Both the position numbers and the translations under genes were made by a program. From Rhineura floridana (taxonomy: Eukaryota; Chordata; Lepidosauria; Squamata; Rhineuridae), in the NCBI RefSeq assembly GCF_030035675.1, contig NC_084492.1:28871761-28935760 (forward strand): 64,000 nucleotides of DNA. Direction: 5' to 3'. Below are positions 15,701 through 24,700 of this stretch, in pieces (positions within the stretch are counted from its first letter, which is position 1; each line of letters begins with the position of its first letter). The notes under the pieces were generated by a model, which was not told the DNA's origin, searched no databases, and saw only the letters and a list, made by a program, of their open reading frames with translations.

Positions 15701-18700
15701 GTCAGCTGGAGCGTGGCAGCTAGAGCTCCCTGTGCTACAGCTGATCGCCCCGCTGGCGCCGCCATATTAGCAGAACACTGAAAAGCGGGGCCCTACTGTA
15801 TACCAACATCTTAATCTATCAAGATGTTGTTTATGCTCTTTTGCTCCACAATTCTAATGTGTCCTGAGACCATACTGAAGATCTGGGTTCTACTATACCA
15901 GCCATGGGTAGCCAACATGCTGCCCTCCAGCTGTTGATGGACTCCAACTCCCACCAGCCCCTGTCAACATGGCTAATGGTCAAGGATGATGGGAGTTGTA
16001 GTCCAATAACATCTGTAGGGCGTCACATTGACTACCCTCATGCTAAATGCTGTATGGCCATTGTTTAAAAGGTTGGGGAAGAACTGTGGTAAACTATTCC
16101 AATGTGCAGACATGCATATTTTTGAACTGATGTATTTATACTTCGCTTGCATTTATATCTAAGCGCAAAGATGGCAAATCTGAATGCATACATTTCAGAA
16201 AGGAATATGACACTCCTTCACTATAAAGAGAATCACAATGTTAAGCATCTGACCTAGGATAACAAATACAAGATGTGCAAATCAGAGAAGAGGTTAATTC
16301 ACTTGCTCTTGCTCCAAGGCTGATGGAGAACAAAGAGCTGTTTACATTAACAGGGCTTTTTGGAACAGTTTTTGGCCAGACATAAATGGTAAAACACAGA
16401 ATACATTGTAAGGGCTCATCAAGAACTTACTTATCCCATCACTGAGCAAAGGAAGAAGTGTACATAAGTGTAGGAGGGACACATTTGAAAACAAATCTAT
16501 TAGCATAACTTATGCGAACATGAATGGGAAAAGGCCCTTTGGGCAATATCTGTCCAGAAAAAATACACACAAATGTAACTTTTGTTTTTTAAATACATAT
16601 AAAAAGGCACCCTGACACATAAAACTGTTTGAAGGGTTTTTTTAAAAAGGTATTTTAAATAATTAAAACATTGGGAATTACTTACTCCAGAAGTCGTGGA
16701 ATCCATCCAGGTCTATGCCTAGACCCAAAATGAAGAAAAAGAGTGCAGGTTAACTTATGCAAAAGATATATTGCAAGCAGCAATCATTAATTACATTACT
16801 GTTAAAGTAAAAGGTGCAGATTTTCTCAGAATATGCAGACCTTACAAATCACAAACTGCTTTAAGGCAGAATGATAAACTGAAAGGATAAAACAGGAAGC
16901 TATGCAGTACGCACACACAAAATTGCTGGAAAACAGAAGCCAGATATTACCTATATGACTCACAATACACACAGAAGCCTGTAGAAATTCAGAAAGAATT
17001 CTCTCAGAAGATGATCCATGTAATATTCTGATGCTCTGGGGCAGGGGAAGAGGGAGTAATTGTACTAAATAATGAAGGTCTAATAGAAAGTCTATGAAAA
17101 GCCTGCAATACCCTTATAAAAATTTCTAACCTAAGACATACTAAATGCTGATCTCTTAACTGAATAAATTCTTAGAACAAGTTTCTTTATCATGGGACCA
17201 TTTACTAAGAACAAAGTGTAAGTATGATATGTGAGGAGCCTGCTTAGAAGCAAGCAACTTAAGAAATGCTTCTTGTGGTAGATGTAGATGTACTGCCCTC
17301 AAGTCAATTCCGACTTATGGCGACCCTAAGAATAGGGTTTTCATGAGGCCGAGAGGCAGTGACTGGCCCAAGATCACCCAGTGAGCTTCATGGCTATGTG
17401 GGGATTCGAACCTTCATCTCCCAGGTCGTAGTCTAACACCTTAACCACTGCACCACACTGGAAGTTTTGATTTAGGCCTGGACAAGCCTCAAGAGAGACT
17501 CCATTAGAGGAAGTCAGGCATGTATATTCCAAGCAAGCTGAGTTGAAAGAGCATTTGGTAAATTCATTGTCTTCCTTTCACTACAAATCTTTGCCATTCT
17601 TCTCTTATTATTTGAAATTTAAAAAGTCAACAAAAGAGCATAAGATTCCTTCTAAAAGTGTTTAACCAAGATATGATCACTTAAATCCTTCTCCCCTCTC
17701 CCACAATTAGTAATAAAATCATTCTCTACACCCTAGAGGCTCTTGCCAGCAGAGTAAACAATACATGATAATCTCTTTCCCCCATCTCACCTGGACAGCA
17801 GAATAAGATTAGTCTAGAAGTCATTTTGCAAATATTGTAGACAAACTCTTCCTTGCTAGCACCACCTTAAAACTTTTAACACCCATTCACTCTCAAGAAG
17901 ACAGGATTTACAGTCTTTGTTTTTATTTACTGAAATGGAAATGGACTGCCTTCAAGTCCATCCCGACTTATGGCGACCCTACGAATAGGGTTTTCATGGT
18001 AAGCGGTATTCCGAGGGGGTTTACCACTGCCTTCCTCTGAAGCTGAGAGGCAGTGGCTGGCCCAAGGTCACCCAGTGAGCTTCATGGCTGTGTGGGGATT
18101 TGAACCCTGGTCTCCCAGGTCATAGGCCAACACCTTAACCACTACGCCACACTGGCTCTCATTTTTATTTATTATTTATTTATTTATAGCATTTGTCAGT
18201 CGCTTTTCCCCAAAAATAGGAGTCAAAGCGACGTACAAAAAGGAAAACAAAAACACACTGCATATGAAATAGCTTAGAGCAAGTCAAACAACGGCAAAAA
18301 CAATTTCAAGTGAAATACAACAATAATAGAGAAAAAAACAAATACTAATTGTTGAGCCCAATCTAAGAATAAGAGGCGATGCTTTTCACCTCCACAATTA
18401 AGAATCTTTGGATACCCAAGGGACCTCTGCTCTCTGCCCAGGAACTTTCTTGTGGGCTTACCCCCTTCTCCTTCTCCCTTCCCTCGATCCCATTTTGTTG
18501 CTGAAGAGCCATCCATCATCAAATCCCAGCCTTGCAGAGCAACGAGAGGTATCAAACTTTATCTTGTCCATCAGCCGGCCAAACTCACTCTATCTCCTAT
18601 ATTTAATGTTGAATCCTCATCAGGTCTTTCTTTCTTGGGAGACCTCCTCTCTTTATTCCCCTTGCCATACCCCAAACACTTCCAATTTCTTTCTTCTAAT

Positions 18701-21700
18701 TCTTGCCTTAAAATCTTTCCCAAAGCCCCACAAAACCTCTATCTAAATCTCCCTTATTTCTATCCCCTTCTTGGTACTACCTTCAGCCAACATCCCACCC
18801 CCCGCTTTTCCTGACCACATCCTAGTTTTCTTATGTGTATCCAAGAATACTTTCAAGAATAACTCTTGCATTTGTTTTAAAACTCTCCTAAACTCAGCCT
18901 AATATCAGCATACTGGTTACTGATTTTGTTTAAATATGCTAATTTCCTTTTTAGAGAATAAGTTACTTCCCTCCACATAATAAATTTATGTCTGCTTTAT
19001 CTATGGGTCTGCGCTGATTCTTGGGGTGCCAAACTCTAGAGTGTATCCAGGTCTCAGTGTCAAAAGATCCCTAGAATTGACTGTCAGATTGCATGTGAGA
19101 ATCACAGGCTTGTATGCAAACTGCACACTTCATAACGGAACATAAAGGGAGGAATAGCTAGAGCAACTCAAAGATACTAGACTTTCAGCAGTGTAAATCA
19201 GGAACTTTTCAACATCATAAAGCATGAAGAGAAGAAAGGATACGAGGTCAGAGAAATGAAGATGAAGGAAATTGCAGGATGCTATTCATGTCAATTAATA
19301 ATCACTCAGTTCCCTCAAATCAATACAATATAATATTTTTAAGGCACAGAAGCCATATCATAGGGAAAGTCACAAATAGTGCCACCATCATTTTTCTCCC
19401 AGATGCACTCGACAATCCAGCTGCACTACACAGTTTTGCTCAAGCTGCTAGATTTGAAGTCTGCACAGGTTGGGTAGAAAAGCCCATTTAAAAAAAGGAC
19501 AACAGATGTATAGTCCAGAACAGCCTTTCCCAACCAGTGTGCCTCCAGATGTTGTTGGACCACAACTCCCATCAGCCTCAGCCAGTATTGCCAATGGCTG
19601 AGGTTGATGGGAGTTGTGGTCCAACAACATCTGGAGGCCCACTGGTTGGGAAAGGCTGGTCTAGAAAGTCCTGTCAAGTATCAGAGGCAGCATAAGGATG
19701 AAAGCTGCTTGGTCTTGGGTGACTTCAACTACCCGGACATAGACTGGCTGCATATGTGTTCCAGTCATGACAAAGAAGCAAAGTTTCTAGATATTCTAAA
19801 TGACTATTCCCTAGACCAGTTGGTCATGGAACCGACCAGAGGGATGGCAACCCTGGACTTAATCCTCAGTGGGGACCGGGACCTGGTGCAAGATGTAAGT
19901 GTTGTTGAACTGATTGGGAGCAGTGACCACAGTGCTATTAAATTAAACATACATGTAACTGGCCAATTGCCAAGAAAATCCAACACGGTCACATTTGACT
20001 TCAAAAGAGGAAACTTCACAAAAATGAGGGGATTGGTAAAAAGAAAGCTGAAAAACAAAGTCCAGAGGGTCACATCACTCGAAAATGCTTGGAAGTTGTT
20101 TAAAAACACTATATTAGAAGCTCAACTGGAGTGCATACCGCAGATCAGAAAAGGTACCGCCAGGGCCAAGAAGATGCCAGCATGGTTAACGAGCAAAGTC
20201 AAGGAAGCTCTTAGAGGCAAAAAGTCTTCCTTCAAAAAATGGAAGTCTTGTCCAAATGAAGAAAATAAAAAAGAACACAAACTCTGGCAAAAGAAATGCA
20301 AGAAGACAATAAGGGATGCTAAAAAAGAATTTGAGGAGCACATTGCTAAGAACATAAAAACCAACAACAAAAAATTCTATAAATACATTCAAAGCAGGAG
20401 ACCATCTAGGGAGACAATTGGACCCTTGGATAAGGGAGTCAAAGGTGTACTAAAGAACGATAAGGAGATTGCAGAGAAGCTAAATGAATTCTTTGCATCT
20501 GTCTTCACAGCGGAAGATATAGGGCAGATCCCTGAACCTGAACTAACATTTGCAGGAAGGGATTCTGAGGAACTGAGACAAATAGTGGTAACGAGAGAGG
20601 AAGTTCTAAGCTTAATGGACAATATAAAAACTGACAAATCACCGGGCCCGGATGGCATCCACCCGAGAGTTCTCAAAGAACTCAAATGTGAAATTGCTGA
20701 TCTGCTAACTAAAATATGTAACTTGTCCCTTGGGTCCTCCTCCGTGCCTGAGGACTGGAAAGTGGCAAATGTAACGCCAATCTTCAAAAAGGGATCCAGA
20801 GGGGATCCCGGAAATTACAGGCCAGTTAGCTTAACTTCTGTCCCTGGGAAACTGGTAGAAAGTATTATTAAAGCTAGATTAACTAAGCACATAGAAGAAC
20901 AAGCCTTGCTGAAGCAGAGCCAGCATGGCTTCTGCAAGGGAAAGTCCTGTCTCAGTAACCTATTAGAATTCTTTGAGAGTGTCAACAAGCATATAGATAG
21001 AGGTGATCCAGTGGACATAGTGTACTTAGACTTTCAAAAAGCGTTTGACAAGGTACCTCACCAAAGGCTTCTGAGGAAGCTTAGCAGTCATGGAATAAGA
21101 GGAGAGGTCCTCTTGTGGATAAGAAATTGGTTAAGAAGCAGAAAGCAGAGAGTAGGAATCAACGGACAGTTCTCCCAATGGAGGGCTGTAGAAAGTGGAG
21201 TCCCTCAAGGATCGGTATTGGGACCTGTACTTTTCAACTTGTTCATTAATGACCTAGAATTAGGAGTGAGTAGTGAAGTGGCCAAGTTTGCTGATGACAC
21301 TAAATTGTTCAGGGTTGTTAAAACAAAAAGGGATTGCGAAGAGCTCCAAAAAGACCTCTCCAAACTGAGTGAATGGGCGGAAAAATGGCAAATGCAATTC
21401 AATATAAACAAGTGTAAAATTATGCATATTGGAGCAAAAAATCTGAATTTCACATATACGCTCATGGGGTCTGAACTGGCGGTGACCGACCAGGAGAGAG
21501 ACCTCGGGGTTGTAGTGGACAGCACGATGAAAATGTCGACCCAGTGTGCAGCAGCTGTGAAAAAGGCAAATTCCATGCTAGCGATAATTAGGAAAGGTAT
21601 TGAAAATAAAACAGCCGATATCATAATGCCATTGTATAAATCTATGGTGCGGCCGCATTTGGAATACTGTGCACAGTTCTGGTCGCCTCATCTCAAAAAG

Positions 21701-24700
21701 GATATTCTGGAGTTGGAAAAGGTTCAGAAGAGGGCAACCAGAATGATCAAGGGGATGGAGCGACTCCCTTACGAGGAAAGGTTGCAGCATTTAGGGCTTT
21801 TTAGTTTAGAGAAAAGGCGGGTCAGAGGAGACATGACAGAAGTGTATAAAATTATGCATGGCATTGAGAAAGTGGATAGAGAAAAGTTCTTCTCCCTCTC
21901 TCATAATACTAGAACTCATGGACATTCAAAGAAGCTGAATGTTGGAAGATTCAGGACAGACAAAAGGAAGTACTTCTTTACTCAGCGCATAGTTAAACTA
22001 TGGAATTTGCTCCCACAAGATGCAGTAATGGCCACCAGCTTGGACGGCTTTAAAAGAAGATTAGACAAATTCATGGAGGACAGGGCTATCAATGGCTACT
22101 AGCCATGATGGCTGTGCTCTGCCACCCTAGTCAGAGGCAGCATGCTTCTGAAAACCAGTTGCCGGAAGCCTCAGGAGGGGAGAGTGTTCTTGCACTCGGG
22201 TCCTGCTTGCGGGCTTCCCCCAGGCACCTGGTTGGCCACTGTGAGAACAGGATGCTGGACTAGATGGGCCACTGGCCTGATCCAGCAGGCTCTTCTTATG
22301 TTCTTATGTCTTGCTTCATTTGCTGTTAACTATATCTTAAGTACTGTTAAAAACAAATTCAGTTCCACTGATAAAGAGACTAGTTTAACTTTGAATGTAA
22401 GAAGCAGCATGTTGAACCCTTTAAGCAGAGGTTCCCTCTAAATACATAAACAAGTATCGATCCTCAGGAGCCAAGAAACTCCACGTTCATTAGACTGTTC
22501 CACACTGTCTTGGTACTAAATACAGCATTCAACTTCAGTCTCTTACTCCAAGCAATGTTTCTCTTCAAGTCCTCCTTGTTGGAACAGAAGTGTCCCACTG
22601 GGCCAGGCATTTATTTGATACATACTAGATGGAGTACTGATGTAATGAGAAAACAAGGTGGGAGATCCTCCCAGAACAGCCAATGTTGTCAAGGAATATG
22701 CTGCAATAAGGACAGCCATTTGCTGGTGCCAGGCAGCAACAAGGAACTACTCTTCCAGACTAAGAAATCTGCTTGAGGAAACTACTTATGGGGATCTATC
22801 TTAAGATGTCAGGGCATATCACCAGCACACCAGTTGCTGGCAACTAGCTGAGAAAGCTATTTTCAACTTCTAAAAATGGAAGGAAGATTTGCAATATTAT
22901 TCAGTAAACTGAGTACAGCAGATGCTTTTCCTTCTCACCAATAATTTGTTCAATCTGCCTCACATGCTTCTTACTAGGGAGAGGGTCTCATTTTTAAAAT
23001 CCCACTTGCTTTCCTCATCCCACTCAATTCTAGAAGAAAGGGTTGTTGCACAAGGCCAAGCACTGTATGGTGGATAGTTATGAGCTCACTGTGCAGTATC
23101 TATATGGATGACCAGTAATCACAGCAACTGATCATGCCATTTTCCATGTTGTGGCACAGAAACATCATCTTCACTGTGTGGATATTCACTACAGGAATTT
23201 GCTAAATGAAAGGAGATTCAGATTGTGGAAAGGCACGTGCTTTGCATGTAGAAGGTCCCAGGTTCAATCTCAGGCATTTCTAGGAAAACCTGGTAAAGAG
23301 TTCTGTCTGAAACTCTGGAGAGCCTCTGCCAGTCAGCACAGCTGTAGACAGAACTGAACTAGAGGACCAACGGTCTGACTTGAGATTAGGCAGCTAACCT
23401 GACCTCTACTGCAGTGGTTCCCAACCTGGGGGCTGGGACCCCCAGGGGGGCCGCGAAGTAATCCAGAGGGGGCCGTGAACAGTAAATAAATGAATTATTT
23501 ATTATTATTTTTTAAAGAAGTCTTCACTCCTTCTACACTGCCTGCTCCCCACTGCCTCTGCAGATGACACCTCCCCCTTGCTCCAAACAAGAGGGGAGGT
23601 CTTTTGCTGAAGCGCCAGAGCGTCTTTCAGGCGCACTAAGGGCAGGCATCTGCCTATAAAATACATGGCAGATGCCAAAGGAGGCTGAGATTGGAGCTAC
23701 CAGGAAGAAGAGGGGATTACTATCACTGATTCCTGTCTCCTTGCACTGCCGCTACTGACAGCGCCCTTACTTAGAATGAGAGGAGAGGGCTTTTTGTGAA
23801 GCAAAAAGAAGCAAGGCTGCACAGAAAGGCTGCTTTTCCCCTTCCTTCCTGGCAGCCAGCCTGCCTCCCTGGGGGGAGTGGGTCATGAATTTTTTTCAGC
23901 TTGTAAAGGGGGTCCTGTGCTCATAAAGGTTGGGAACCACTGCTCTATTGTATGGTATCTGAAAATGTAGTTTGTTGTTGCTGACACTGATATTTCTAGG
24001 AAAGAAGTTACCTAGTGCTGGTGAAGTTTTTTAAACCATTTTCACTGTCAGTTAAAACGTTTTGGAAGTTCCCATCGCAACTTGTTGTAGACATGAAGTT
24101 TTTGCCCAGAAATTAAAAAGTATGCCTTATGCTTTCTAGTCCTTCTAATCCTTTTCTCATCAAACCCAAGTATAAGTATGCTGTAAAGAGAATGCTGGAT
24201 TAACTGGGCCCTTGATTGAAGACCAGCAGTTCTTCAAATACATGCGTATCGCTTGTACAGCATTTTGACACTATATTTTACACTAGTACGTCCTGCTGCT
24301 AATATTTCAAATGCAGCCTGTGATAGCTCTTGTGTTAACAAACAATGTATTGGTTTAAAAATGGGAACATTTATGACACTAACAAAGGGAAAGAGAGGAA
24401 GTCGGATGTGATGCACATGTGAACGAATGCAGTTTCTAAAGGTTTTATATTTGCCCTGACATCTATGCACATAATTTTCAATGATGTCAATGGGATTATC
24501 TCCTGTATTTTTTAAATGCAAACTTCAATCTATTTGTCTGACCACTAACAAGCAAACATATACTTCATTACTTTTAAAATGAAATGAGCATTAAACTGAG
24601 ATGAAAGCAAGGATGGGGAATCTATGTCCCTCCAGATGCTGTTGGATGATAGCATCCATTATCCGTCACTACAGGTCGTCCAAGCTGGGGCTGAAAGGAG

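Noticed and set aside
18408-18814. Overlapping 112- and 120-codon plus frames
   Set aside because: CT-rich low-complexity sequence in an intron, no domain and no splice continuity.
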